A program made the translations under genes and the position numbers. A stretch of DNA of 64,000 bases from Laburnicola sp. R22_1 (Eukaryota > Ascomycota > Dothideomycetes > Pleosporales > Didymosphaeriaceae): the NCBI GenBank assembly GCA_014281115.1, contig JACONQ010000025.1, positions 1-64,000 on the forward strand, read 5' to 3'. The notes beneath the pieces were generated by a model. It ran no database searches. It saw only the letters and a program-made list of their open reading frames with translations, and was not told the origin of the DNA. This document shows, piece by piece, positions 1-10,196 of this stretch (the first letter of the stretch is position 1; every line of letters begins with the position of its first letter).

Positions 1-325
1 CGTGTGTGGTAGTGTATTTGAAACAGTGGTGTTTCGTGAGTACCCTGGGACACCATTATTACGCCATAAGCAGACTCTGGTGTGGCGGAAATTTGCTGCT
101 TTTGTCTACTGCCCGAGAGCGTCTGGGGAGGCGCGAAGCCCACTAACAGAACGGTGGCATTTGGGACGGGGGTTGTGGCATGTGGGATAGAAACAGTGGC
201 ATTTGGGATATTTTACGGGCTGAGGTCACGTGTGTGGTAGTGTATTTGAAACAGTGGTAGATGGGAAATTATTACGCCAAGCAGTGGTGTGGCGGAAATT
301 TGCCGCTTTTCTAACTGTAATTATT
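1..325. repeat. Imperfect tandem duplication, period about 228 bp
   Basis: The sequence cgtgtgtggtagtgtatttg at position 1 returns at 229. Both copies continue to a shared gtggcggaaatttg segment (around 83 and 287), but the second is shortened. The motif cagtggcatttggga also recurs inside. No coding frame here is convincing; it looks like transposon or satellite debris. Confidence 0.55.
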
Positions 326-904
326 ACGTGAGACGTACTAATAGCGTTAGGCTTGTATCGATATTACTATACTGCGCCGCAAAAATAAGCTAACCCTTAT
401 ACAATAGTTAATAGTTTTGATAAACAAGAATCTAATGTGCATAGAATAGAACCTAACATAGTTGCTTCCCAAAGCAACAACAAGAAAATATTTGGAGATA
501 ACCTTGTCAAGATTACAGCAGAGCTGGGGAGGGTTGAAGCGAGGTCTGAGGCCTATAAATGCCAACACATCATCCGACGACGATCTCTTGTCTTCTCCAC
601 CGTCAATGTTCTCGCAATGCCCTCTGGATATAAATGTATTAGCTGGAACAGCTAGAGGTCCTATCTCTTCTACGTTGTTGCTAACGTCGGCCCTGGAGGA
701 AGCACGCGTCCGCTCGCCGTCGCCTACCGCCAAGGCAATGATGTTAGCCGCTCGCCTCCGCCACGCTTCTGGAGTCTTATTAACGACATCCTGAGTCTAC
801 TTAAGGTGCTGTCGGAAACTGCGAACTGCGCCCCCTTGAGACAGAGTGGGCGCTGGGGATAGACTAGTATCGTCAACGCTAGGATGCGGACACGGAAGCA
901 AATC

Positions 905-970
905 GTTGCAACCGACATGATTTTGTCGGTGGAGGGGCCGAAATTTTTCGGGCGATATGTGACTCACAAG
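905..970 (+). repeat. R3 terminal repeat, copy A
   Basis: Best preserved R3 copy in plus orientation: gttgcaaccgaca, a six-base loop, tgtcggt, then ggaggggccgaaatttttcg. It is little mutated compared with copies B and D. Confidence 0.6.
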
Positions 971-1432
971 GACACGGAAGCAAAGTCGGCTGCACTGCCT
1001 AACTCGCCGCAGCCTCCATTTCGTGGTTGGAGGGATGAAATTTGGCAGCCCGAGCTACCGCAAAATGACGCCCTCAGAGAGTTTCCCTTTACCAGTATGT
1101 GCCTTGTCTCGGGCTTGTTACGGGGCAACGAAAGCACTCGTACTGGCGACGTGCAGCTTCAGCCGCTATCAGCCCCCTTTTATGGTAACTGTCTAGAGTA
1201 CGGCATGGTGGTTGTCGACATTTCGAACCTGGGGCACGTCAAGTACGGCATTGTCGCCTACATGGCCCACGTTTAGTATCACTCCAAAACCGGTGGCTGG
1301 GATCCCGTAGAGGATGATCCGCCCAAAAAGAACCCAATGCTGTACTTGTTGACGAGAGACCCAGCCTACCTTTGTCTATTCTTGACTATGTGCGTAAATA
1401 CTATTTTATCTATAAGACGCATCTCTTGTTGA
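950..1432 (+). pseudogene. Broken coding fragment of unknown function
   Basis: One frame reads through about 160 codons, interrupted by a single TAG at 1274-1276 and ended by TGA at 1430-1432. The residues look protein-like on both sides of the stop. Before it come a hydrophobic D-I-S-N-L-G-H-V-K-Y-G-I-V segment, then after it an acidic, proline-containing W-D-P-V-E-D-D-P-P segment and L-Y-L-L-T-R-D-P. I do not recognise the family. The first codons fall inside the R3 terminal repeat, so the true start is missing or the frame begins within the transposon. The left part has no AT bias. It could be cargo of the 905-3072 element or a host gene fragment caught by it. I treat it as broken; an intron removing the TAG cannot be excluded. 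Confidence 0.35.
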
Positions 1433-2199
1433 GTCGAGCAAGCTGGTACGCCCCACGAGGTGCAGTACTATGTACACCATTGAGCTATTAATAATTTTTC
1501 TCGCACGCCCACAGTCGTATACCCATTTTCACAAACTTTGTGTCACAACCTTGAAATATGCTCTTTTATGTTTGACGGTAGGAGGGATTACTGCTATTTT
1601 GTCTTTTGTTTCTTATGCGAAAACTACTGATTTGTTGAAAAGCAAACCGTACCCACTTCCATAAAGAATTGACTCGCAGTTTCTGGGGGCGTCCATAGCT
1701 CCGAGGGCAGCTGCAACTGCATCTTGGCCAAGTCTGATATAAATTAAGGCCGCTATAAGCCTCTAGACATATATACACGATCAACTAATGTCTGGATGAA
1801 GGATGGCTGCGATGAGTAGTCTAGCAGTTACATTGTCCGTCTGCTATGATCTTGTTTATCGTATAATCTAGCAATGAATATTTCACGTAGGGGAGTAGTA
1901 TCATCATGTCAGCAATACTTGATCGAAATAAGACTATAAATGGTTTCTGAAAAGTTCTAGGCGTTTGTGGTAAATCACACTCATCTCTTAGTACCATACC
2001 TTGGTGGGCTTTTGCGAAATGGTAATGTACGGCTGCCGATTTGATCCGTGAATAGTGTCTCCGCAAAATGGTTAGGATTGGGAATATGAGAATACGATTA
2101 GGCCCCTCACATTTTCTGATAGCTCTTTAAGGGCAATCTCAAAGACTGTCGCCAGTGGTTTGTCATACAGACTTATTACCGCAAGGTGCTTATTATATG

Positions 2200-3070
2200 T
2201 TTAATTTTGCTTTTTAAGCTAAATAGTTTAATTTTAAACTAAATAAAGTAGCACTAAACACTCCTCTTATAATTAATTTATAAAATAGTAATAGTAATAG
2301 TAAATTTAGTAATTATTTTTATAAGTAGTAATATTTATAAAGCGCCTTAATATATACTATATACTCTAAGTAAAACTATTACCTTTTTTAATATACTTAA
2401 TAAGGAATTATATTTTTTTAGCTCTTTTTTAATAAATATAGTATTTTTTTAATTTTTAGTACTATATATTAGTAATTACATAAGATTAAGTTAATAAGTG
2501 TACCTTTAGGTAAGTTATAGCACCTTACTATTACTTTCTTAAGGACTTTAATATTATCTATCTTTCTATTATTACCCTCTTTTTCCTCCTTCTTCTTCTT
2601 CTCCTTTTTCTTTTTCCTTTTTTTCTTTTTCCTTCCTTCTTAAATAGCTATATATAAGCATAGTAGCACTTACTATTAGTAAGTATTATTAGTAAATAGT
2701 TAGAATAGCGTAAATAAGATTTTAATTTTAAATTTATTTATATTATAAGCGTTAATAAGTATAGTAAAGTTAAAGTTAAACTTACTATAATAAACTAGAT
2801 AGGTTATTATCTAAATAGTAGTTATATAAGTATTTCTAAAACTATAGTTAAGGAACACTAATAGAGAAGGGATAAGTAAATGCAGCTGTTAGAAATATGC
2901 TAGCGTGCCTTTTAATATTGCTATAGCTTCCCTTACTAGCAAAGTATAATAGTTGCATATAATAAAACTTTGAAGTATAGTTATATTAAACTTTAGTTGA
3001 GCTTCTTATAAGTTACTTATTGGCTAAAATTTTTTTAGCCCCTTCTACTAACAAAATTGTGTTAGTTGCA
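2200..3070. other. AT-rich non-coding stretch with a polypyrimidine tract
   Basis: Composition switches abruptly at about 2200 to runs of A, T and short TAATAG words, as in RIPed DNA. A strand-biased C/T tract lies at 2579-2640. There is no readable coding frame. The stretch ends at R3 copy B. Confidence 0.6.
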
Positions 3071-3072
3071 AT
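3008..3072 (-). repeat. R3 terminal repeat, copy B
   Basis: Reverse complement of copy A with many C-to-T and G-to-A changes (cgac to taac, gggcc to gggct). It therefore looks RIPed while copy A, 2.1 kb away, does not. Confidence 0.55.
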
Positions 3073-3131
3073 AATTGGTTTGTCATACTGCTTAGGAGTA
3101 CAGACAGCACTGACCTCCCGCGCGTGACACG

Positions 3132-3366
3132 ATGTCTTCAGGTAAGTACGTAAGCAAACAATACCGGCTGCTCATGCCAGGTGCGGCGGGCCACCTTCCG
3201 CCCACACTGCGAGCCTCCTCCCAATTTCCTTCCGCCTTTTCTATCCTTCTTCATTCACAGTTCCTAACCTCTCTTTGATTCGGTCTCACCCTTGAGCCAA
3301 ACTATGGTAGAGGGGCTTGTGTCGCGCCTACGCGCGCTCTCCTGAGTCATCAATGAGCTTGTTACA
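3132..3366 (+). other. Possible first exon (3132-3141) and intron (3142-3366) of the hydrolase
   Basis: ATGTCTTCAG is followed directly by a consensus donor GTAAGTA, and CTTGTTACAG immediately precedes codon 3367. Joining G with TG restores the reading frame. The intron would be 225 nt, long for fungi, and I see no clear CTRAY branch site close to the acceptor. The rival model is ATG at 3304 with a nonsense TGA at 3343. Confidence 0.35.
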
Positions 3367-4923
3367 GTGTCCGGCGCTCCCGGTGCGTCTTTGGGCATCT
3401 TGCATCATGGCGAGGTGATATACACGGAGGGCTTTGGGTTCTACGACGAGACACGAGAACTTCCCGACGAGAACACGATTTATTACCTGGCGTCGTTGAG
3501 CAAGACCTTCACTGCATCCACAATAGCGACGCTCGTGGAGCGGGGCAAGCTAGAATGGAAGACTCCCGTGTCGTTGGTCCTGCCTCGCTTTCAGCACTGG
3601 GATCCAAACGTTCAAGAGAATGCAACCATTGTCGACTTTTTGGCGCATAGGAGCGGCCTCGCACCTAAGAACAATATCTGGAGCGCAGAATTTGGCCAGA
3701 GTACCATGAGCAAGGATGCTGTAATACCCATGGTCAATAGCTTGGAAAAGCTCTTCGAGTTGGGAGTAGGATTCAAGTACAATAACTGGGGTTATGCAAT
3801 TGCTGACGAAATCATCACCTCGCTCAGCGGGGAGTTTTCATGGGGAACCGCACTCAAGAAGAATATCTTCGATCCTCTTGGAATGACCCGTACCATTACT
3901 TCCAACAGATCAGATCTGGATAACCGCGCTGAGCCCTATCAAGCCTTATCGACCCTCAAGCCGCACCACCTGACTCCTCGACCACAATTCGAAGACGGTC
4001 ATATTATGCAAGGTGCTGTTGGCGTACAGAGCAGTATCGCAGACTTGCTGAAGTACTACAAAGCGCTCCTCTCCGCCTGGGATGACCAGACTCAACAAGG
4101 AACCTCCAAATCTTCAGGCAATCCTCTTGTCCAAGTTCCAACGCTTTTGCAAGCCCATGCCAACATGTTTGAACTACCCTCTGGGAATGAGAATTCGTAC
4201 GCACTCGCTTGGGCTCGCACAGAGTTTCCTGCACCACTGGGTAGCATTGGACTGAATCCTACTTACATACCTGAGATGCCGATCGTTGGGAAGAATCTAC
4301 CAAAACCCAGACTGGGCTTCTGGCATCAGGGTAGCAGCATGTGCGCATTGAACTTTGTTACGCTTCTCCCGGATACTCACACGACAGTGGTGGTCTTGAG
4401 TAATGGCTTGGCCAATAATGATGTCGCGGATTGGATCGGCCAGCTTCTCCTGCAGACTATCTTCGAGGATCCCGAACCTGTTGATTACCTTGAGTTGGCT
4501 AAGCTCAGTGCGAGGAACTCCAACGCTCGATGGCCAAAGATCAAAGAGGACCTCGAGAAAGAACGCACACCAGGGACTACCCATCTCCCGCTATCTTCCT
4601 ATGTGGGTCAGTTTTACAACAAGATAAAGACGTTCAAGTTAGTGTTTCGGTTGCAAGAATCGCAACTACAGCTTTGTTTTCAAGGCAATCACGAATTCTG
4701 GTATCCTATGGAGCATTATGAGAACGATGTCTTCACTTGGGTTCTGACTCGAGATGAAAATGTTCAGCGCGGCAGATTCCCGGTCACTTGGCGGGCATTT
4801 TACAGGATGCGATTTCAAAAAGGAGACGATAGCAACATTGAGAGTCTCATCTGGGAGCATGATGGCGCATATGATGCTGGAGAGGTCTTCTATCGTCTCG
4901 AAAGTGACGCTGAGAAGCTGTGA
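3304..4923 (+). pseudogene. Beta-lactamase-fold serine hydrolase, N-terminal frame broken
   Basis: A 518-codon frame from 3367 encodes a class C beta-lactamase/esterase-type protein (Beta-lactamase family, Pfam PF00144). Counting from 3367, the catalytic S-x-x-K is S43-L-S-K46, Y-x-N is Y138-N139-N140, and H-x-G is H320-Q-G322. A C-terminal beta-rich extension of the lipocalin or DUF3471 type follows from about residue 410. Such proteins hydrolyse or transfer esters and amides; the substrate here is unknown. The frame at 3367 opens with GTG, unlikely as a fungal start. The same frame upstream has ATG at 3304 and typical family N-terminal residues, but a TGA at 3343-3345 intervenes. An alternative is a 10-nt first exon (ATG at 3132) spliced from GTAAGT at 3142 to TTACAG at 3366, which joins in frame. 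Either the gene is recently dead or it uses this short exon. The body shows no RIP. Confidence 0.75.
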
Positions 4924-5778
4924 GGGGATGCACTAGGCATTTCTGTAAGACACCGCTCACTTTAAAGTAGCTATCAGCCTGTCGCTAGCAATAGTTTCTT
5001 GGGACATTCAGGTCAGGGAGTGACTCAGATACTTCGACCTGTCTCGACAGGCAATGCCCATCTCGTCAAGTATCACATTCTTTTACCATGCCCACATAAC
5101 TCAATACACTGATTTAAGCACTCTATGCACGGAACGTATCAGTTGCATGTGATGAACCAAGCATTTGAAACGCCACGCGCGATGCCACGGCTGAATACGT
5201 GCCGCCTGTGGCCTGCTTGTGTACGTAAAAGAAACAAATGACATATGTTAGGCTTCCGGCGCTCGCAAGTGGACTCGTCTGCAGGTTCCAAGTGCTTACT
5301 TGCAGCTCGAACGAATGCTGTGTTACCCAATTCAGGACTAATTCATTTCTGCTGCCGTGTTGCATTTAATTCGAGGAATTCCAATGCAGATCTGCCTTAG
5401 AGCGAAGCTGTAATGCTGTACGGAAATGGCGCAGCCGAACTTCTGAAGATCTGCAAGTACCAATGTCGTCCACTAGGTTTCGGTCAGCAAGGACTTTCTA
5501 TTATACATAAGGACTTAGCGCACTCCAAGTCACCAGGTGTTAATGGACCATTGGAGCGACCAAACTTTGAGGCCGTATGCATAGTGGACAGAAACGCCAA
5601 TAAGCGATAGCTAAAGGGGCTTGCTGCTCACTGCAATGAGATATCATAATGAAACACAATAGGTTGAAGATCGTCAAGTGTTTCTTTCTCCCAGAAATTC
5701 AGGCCTGAGCAGGCTCGCCACAGCCTACCAGCCTGTAACGCCCTCAATGCCAGCATCCCATGATGTTGCGGCAGCTGC

Positions 5779-5825
5779 AAAAAAATTTCGGCCCCTTCCA
5801 CCGACAAAATCGTGTCGGTTGCAAC
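5779..5825 (-). repeat. R3 terminal repeat, copy C
   Basis: Contains aaatttcggccccttccacc and the cgacaaaatcgtgtcg hairpin in minus orientation. It is almost unmutated but lacks the inner part beyond the aaattt block, so it looks like a truncated terminus. Confidence 0.55.
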
Positions 5826-6026
5826 AAGCTGCACGGTCCGTACGCTCCAGGCCGTTCGTTAGAGCCAGCGCAGTCTCGTTCGACGAAAATGCGCAGGCAA
5901 CCAAGCAGTCCAATGCAGCTGATCATGCAAGGTCATCAATGAACATACGGCACGGGATAAAGTGACACCCCGATGCACCAACTACATCAGAATGCGTCTG
6001 TTCAACCAACCGTTCGCAGCGTTTCC

Positions 6027-6049
6027 ACCGTAGCGTACTACGCTACGGT
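6027..6049. repeat. Perfect 23 bp palindrome
   Basis: Eleven-base arms accgtagcgta and tacgctacggt flank a single central C. Related ctacgctac words follow at 6072-6080 and 6128-6138. It may be a hairpin, a dimeric protein site or a MITE relic. Confidence 0.6.
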
Positions 6050-6165
6050 TGCCCCTATCGCTCTACGCTACAGTTTGTATGGACGTTAGTAGAGCCATAC
6101 TATGGGCCAAAATACGTACAATTACGGCTACGCTACGGCCTAGAGGGTAGCTACGTCCTTACGCC

Positions 6166-6212
6166 TTACGAGCCGTACTACGGGCCGTACTACAGCCCGT
6201 ACTACGATACGT
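6166..6212. repeat. Short tandem repeat around ccgtactacggg
   Basis: Three adjoining units read gccgtactacgg, gccgtactacag and cccgtactacga. The unit is itself partly palindromic and resembles the 6027 palindrome core (gtacta). Confidence 0.5.
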
Positions 6213-7531
6213 TGGATACGCTGACCGTTCGTCAATATGCTATCTCCTATGGTGTTGCCCCCGCCTTGTCGATCAGCTCCTGATATCGACCCAAAGAAAA
6301 AGCAACTGTCAAAAGCGGGGTTGCGGGACAGCTTGTGGTTGAGCAGGCTCTTATCAGCCCACTTAAACTCTATCATAAAGCCGACGCTGTGTCCTGCCTA
6401 AGGTTGAATTTCCACATCAATCATTACTGACCAAATTCAACGAAACACTCCCCTGTCAATATCTTCGCCCATCGTCGAAAAAGTTACCAAGGTAAGACTT
6501 ATTCGAATGTGCAAGGCTATTTCATGTGATACTAATACTGAAAGGTCGCACAACATGCCAGTCGCCGCCGAACGAACTCAACCTTGGAAGGCTATTTGGC
6601 CGCCAGCGGAGGCAGTTAAGCCAGCTAGTGAGAAGAGTCGTGCTGGACAAATAAACGTGCTTTATTCCGGAGGTGGGGCTTACCCCAACTACATCAAGCC
6701 CACTGAGGGTGTCCGTCTCTGAGCCCATGCTAGAGGCTTTCATTGCTATGAGAAGGACAACGCATCGGCGCAGCACAGCGAATCAATGAGTGATATAGCT
6801 GAATGACATGAAATTCGCTTCCCTAATGGGTTTGTGTACCACAGCCACTATATTCTCTCCATCTTGTCATTGTGTGGTGAAAAGTTGCAATTTGTTGACC
6901 ACAATGCAGTCACAAAAAGCAATGTATGTTAGCTAGTGAGCAGTAATCCTATCACGCGACCCATCCTGGCACGCATACCTAGGGTACCATACGTAGTTAT
7001 CAACCAGATCTAGCCTACAATGTAATACTTTTGGGTCTTCAGTGGGCCACAGCCTAGCCTAACACTAATCTCTATCAAACCACATCCATAACACCAAAGG
7101 GTCGCACTACCGTAGAGTCTTGCTCATAAGAGGCACAGTAACTATAATTAGAGGCCTAATTAAACAAATTAAATCTTCCCATCTAGCTAGTTGTGAAGTA
7201 TGCAATGGATAGAATTGCTAAAGGCTTCTGAATATCGTTACTGAGCCTCTTATGCGCAAGACTCTACAGTAGACAAGTAGAGTCAAACATGGTGTCTCTC
7301 AGGCATTATGAGACGTCTAGGCCTCGCTTCAATACATGAGATAAACGAAGCTTGTTAATCCTAGCTTCTACAGCATGAATATAGGCTCCAGGAGTCATCT
7401 TCTCAGTCACCTGATGCCGAGAGATTTGGCATGAATGAACTTCCCAGAACAAGCTTCGCATAAAGAGATACCATAGTGATTATAGCCGCATGGTACCATG
7501 GATAACGCAAATTTCTTGGCAAGGTACAATG

Positions 7532-8718
7532 CTAGCAATCATTTTCGCTTTGTGCGCGAAGAGCCTCTTGCGCATATGCAGATTTAGGCCCATGGAGTCG
7601 AGACGGTACGACACGGCCCAAGTCCAACTTTTCATCGGCGTAAAATATCAATGCCCGCACCTTGATACTCTCGCGAGGGCGAACTTCGGTACTGTTACGT
7701 TTGTCTTGAAACGAGCAATGAGGAACACCTGAGCAGAGTTAGTTTTTACACACGACAATGGTGAACAGGTAAACGAAACGTACCACCGTATATACCTAGT
7801 TTGGAGTCCCCGCCTTGGAAGGTAATCGTTTCCGTATCCATCTGACGGTCTAGATAGCACCAGTCTTGTTGTTTGTTGTAGTGTATGTTGATGCTTTCTT
7901 CGATAACATTCGGAAAGACGTTGTCCATCAGCTCGAAATCGTCGGGCTTTGTGGATGACAGTCCAGAGAAAACCAACGGCCAGTCAAGCAGGGGACCGAA
8001 AAGAGGTTTCCAAACACTGTTGTTCTTAGTGGATGCAGGGAGGTTTTGGCATGCTGGACAGCTTACTTGACGATCTTGTGGTGGTGCTTGAGGAGCTGTT
8101 GACCCATTTCTTCACCATAACGATCGATGATTATGTCGCTGATACCCTTGGGAGAAGTCTGAGAGAGCTCAATCAGAACCGAGAAGTGTTCCAAAGCTGT
8201 CAATCTCATCTTACCGACATGGGCGTTTGGCACCGGCTGCGCGAATTCGTACTCGGTCCCTGGGGAGATAGGAAACGATGTGTTCCTCCGACGTACCTAC
8301 TCATTCATTAATTGCAAGGCCGAGAGAAACATGCTCGTGGACCTACAAGGTATTCCAGAATTGCAACATTGTGCGTGCCTAATACTTCCTGCAGTAGCTC
8401 CTGCACCTTCGGCAGATAGACATGTTGAACCGCAACAGGGTCTGCATAGTCCTCGTGTCTCATTTGTGTGTCCAGATCGCGAACCACTATTCCATCTTTG
8501 TCGAGCGTCAATGTGCCTATGGACGAGCGAAGGTCTCTGACCGGAATGTGGTTGACCATTTCTTGGATCACGTTGGTCTGTGGCACGTCGCCGTGCGGCT
8601 CATATTGGATAGCATATGGTTTCGCAGTCCTGTATAGCTCGTCTCGGGAAAGAAAACAAATGGATGCTTCGGCCATTGTTGAAGGAAGGAGTATGACCAC
8701 TTTGGTTCCCTTGCTCAA
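7532..8718 (-). CDS. CmcJ/NvfI-type (AsaB-like) hydroxylase/desaturase family protein, four exons
   Basis: Reconstructed exons on the minus strand are 8718-8347, 8296-8067, 8016-7784 and 7728-7532 (TAG). Introns are 50, 50 and 55 nt, with donors GTAGGT, GTAAGC and GTACGT, and the last has a perfect CTAAC branch site. The product has 343 codons, or 329 if the second ATG (8676) is used. Family signatures, in order, are D-E-L-Y-R-T-A-K-P-Y, L-V-R-R-R, Q-P-V-P-N-A-H-V, N-V-W-K-P-L-F-G-P-L, E-E-S-I-N-I-H-Y-N, W-C-Y-L-D-R-Q-M-D-T-E and V-P-H-C-S-F, then P-R-E-S-I-K-V-R-A. The group includes AsaB-like and CTB9-like enzymes of fungal secondary metabolism, thought to be Fe(II)/2-oxoglutarate oxygenase-like; the substrate is unknown. 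Oddity: after A-H-V the frame runs through a donor/acceptor-like pair (8214-8159, 56 nt) adding about 18 unusual residues, where relatives usually have H-V-D. Removing it would shift the frame. Confidence 0.8.
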
Positions 8719-9038
8719 AAATCACGATTGCAGACATACACAAGGCAGAACAAGGACTAATATGATGCCAGGCAATCGTTGAGCGACTCTCGCCGTCAGC
8801 CCCCATGCTCTGGCTTTTTGAACTCAATCAGCGGGCCCATGTACCAACCACACTCCCAGTACATCCGCAAACGGTATCGCGCATACGGCGTCATTGGTGA
8901 CACACTGATGGGACTGGTAGATAGGCTGTCCGTAGCTGCGGGGTAGCTGCAGCGTTCATGCAAAGCTGTGGTTGCTTTTCGGGTACCGGTGAAGAATTGG
9001 ATACAGCTAAACCTCCTTAATGAGGGCGAGCTGTTTTT
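8719..9038. other. Short intergenic spacer
   Basis: Holds the upstream region of the oxygenase gene and the end of the ankyrin frame, which is on the same strand (minus). Nothing else is recognised. Confidence 0.4.
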
Positions 9039-9982
9039 CTACGTATCCCTATATGTGGGAAGCCCAAATGAGATGGGTCTAAGGATAAGCCACCGCAGCG
9101 CATACCTGTTCTCAGAACGCCAGGCCGTGTCAAGCGCAGCTTCACGCCATTCACTGAGAACATGTATATTGATCCCTCGGGTTAAGAGCTCACTCAAATA
9201 AGCCTCTCTAGGCATGAACCAAACTACATCATGAATTGCTGTCGGGTACAAGGCGGCACCGTGATCTAATAGTGTGATAACGGTATCAGGCTTGTCCCGC
9301 CTCAGAGCATGCTCCAGAGGTAACAGCAACCCTTTATTAACATTGGCTCCCTTGCTGAGGACGAATTTTAGTACTTCTGTGTAGTCAGGAGTATCAATGA
9401 TCGGGATCAAAATTGTGTGCGTATGTTTCTTGAGGATCGTCGAAAAAGCATCTGGGTCTGCGCCCGCTTCCAGGAGAACGTGCAAAGTATCCATGACGTA
9501 TCTAGATCGATGACGTCGATTTTCCATGCAGTTCAGAACCTCGATGAGCGGAAGGTTCCAATTTCCCGTCACAAGGTTAGGGTCCATGCCACAATCGAGC
9601 ATAAGCTTTACGAAGTCTGTACCACACCAGTAGCACTGGATAAGGAAGAAATCGCTGAAATCGGAATCATCCACATCCATTTTTGCGCTTGATTGTAGAA
9701 GCGTTTGTAATATTTCAATATCCACACCACCAGCTTTCTTGATTGCTGTTTTCAAGGGCGTGGAGCCTGGCTTGAAGTCTGAATCGGAACCGAGGTTCGC
9801 ATTGTAAAGATCATAGTCAGCATCGGCGCCCTCTTGTAAAAGAAGCTCCACGCCATTCTTATTTCCCACTTTTATTATTTCATGCAATGCCTTGCCTTTG
9901 CCGTCTATGGAGATAGTAAAAGGGTTGGTTGGGTCCCTGGCTCGTGAGAGCAGTGAGCAGACGCTGTCAATCTGCCCCCTTT
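9039..9982 (-). pseudogene. Ankyrin-repeat protein, 5' end removed by a transposon terminus
   Basis: About 314 codons of host sequence encode six to seven ankyrin repeats, seen as recurring L-L-x-x-G-A-D/N units: V-E-L-L-L-Q-E-G-A-D-A-D, L-H-V-L-L-E-A-G-A-D-P-D, L-K-F-V-L-S-K-G-A-N-V-N, V-I-T-L-L-D-H-G-A-A-L. Ankyrin repeats are protein-binding scaffolds; no second domain shows the role. The frame stays open to 10034, but the first 17 codons (M-P-K-K-I-R-P-L-L-L-T-K...) are R3 repeat sequence, so the original N-terminus has been displaced or lost. There is no sign of RIP in the body. It could still be made as an R3-initiated fusion. Confidence 0.7.
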
Positions 9983-10075
9983 GTTGCAACCAACATAATT
10001 TTGTTAGTAAAAGGGGCCGAATTTTTTTAGGCAATATGTAACTTATAAGGAACTAAACTAAAGTTTAATTAGATA
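9983..10075 (+). repeat. R3 terminal repeat, copy D, at the isochore boundary
   Basis: Begins gttgcaaccaacataatttt directly against the ankyrin frame and continues rightwards into AT-rich DNA. It shares the extra segment gtaacttataagg..aaagtttaat with copy B. I did not find the matching far end to the right. Confidence 0.6.
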
Positions 10076-10086
10076 TATATATACTA

Positions 10087-10196
10087 TGTGTGTGTGTTGT
10101 TAAATTATCTACCTAGGGGTAGAACGACAAAGGCTTTCATCTCAAATAACATGACAAAAAAAGCAGAGCCCCCTGCTTAGTAATCAAAAAGAGCGT
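10087..10196 (-). repeat. R2 repeat, copy 1
   Basis: R2 in minus orientation: ttaaattatctacctagggg, then acgacaaaggctttcatctc, then gcagagccccctgcttagta. It is one of the least mutated copies and forms an inverted pair with copy 2, suggesting a foldback element of about 960 bp (10087-11043). Confidence 0.7.

Larger units (their letters stand above)
905..3072. mobile_element. Putative DNA transposon or large MITE bounded by R3 inverted repeats
   Basis: A sequence starting gttgcaaccgacatgatttt at 905 is matched in inverted orientation at 3008-3072. The similarity covers about 60 bp: a small hairpin (accgaca...tgtcggt), a ggggccgaaattttt block, and a stretch around atgtgactcacaagg. The span is 2,168 bp. 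The left part has normal composition and holds a broken coding fragment (950-1432). The right part (about 2200-3060) is very AT-rich and includes a polypyrimidine tract at 2579-2640. I see no transposase and no clear target duplication, so the ends may belong to two separate insertions. Two more copies of the same terminus lie at 5779-5825 and 9983-10075. Confidence 0.45.
4924..7531. other. Intergenic region, no supported gene
   Basis: About 2.6 kb of balanced composition. Short frames exist on both strands but none has a recognisable domain or a mate exon. It holds R3 copy C (5779-5825), a perfect 11-1-11 palindrome at 6027-6049 and cgtactacgggc-type repeats at 6166-6212. An unrecognised small gene could be hidden around 6500-6780, but I cannot support one. 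Confidence 0.5.

Noticed and set aside
3353..3360. ATG at 3353 as start of the hydrolase
   Set aside because: It is out of frame with the catalytic domain and soon meets a stop.
4004..4584. Minus-strand frames across the hydrolase
   Set aside because: They are shadows of a strand with S-x-x-K, Y-x-N and H-x-G motifs.
7490..7732. Plus-strand 80-codon frame
   Set aside because: It is the complement of exon 4 of the oxygenase gene, which has family signatures and splice sites.
9417..9692. Plus-strand 91-codon frame
   Set aside because: It is a shadow of the ankyrin-repeat frame on the other strand.
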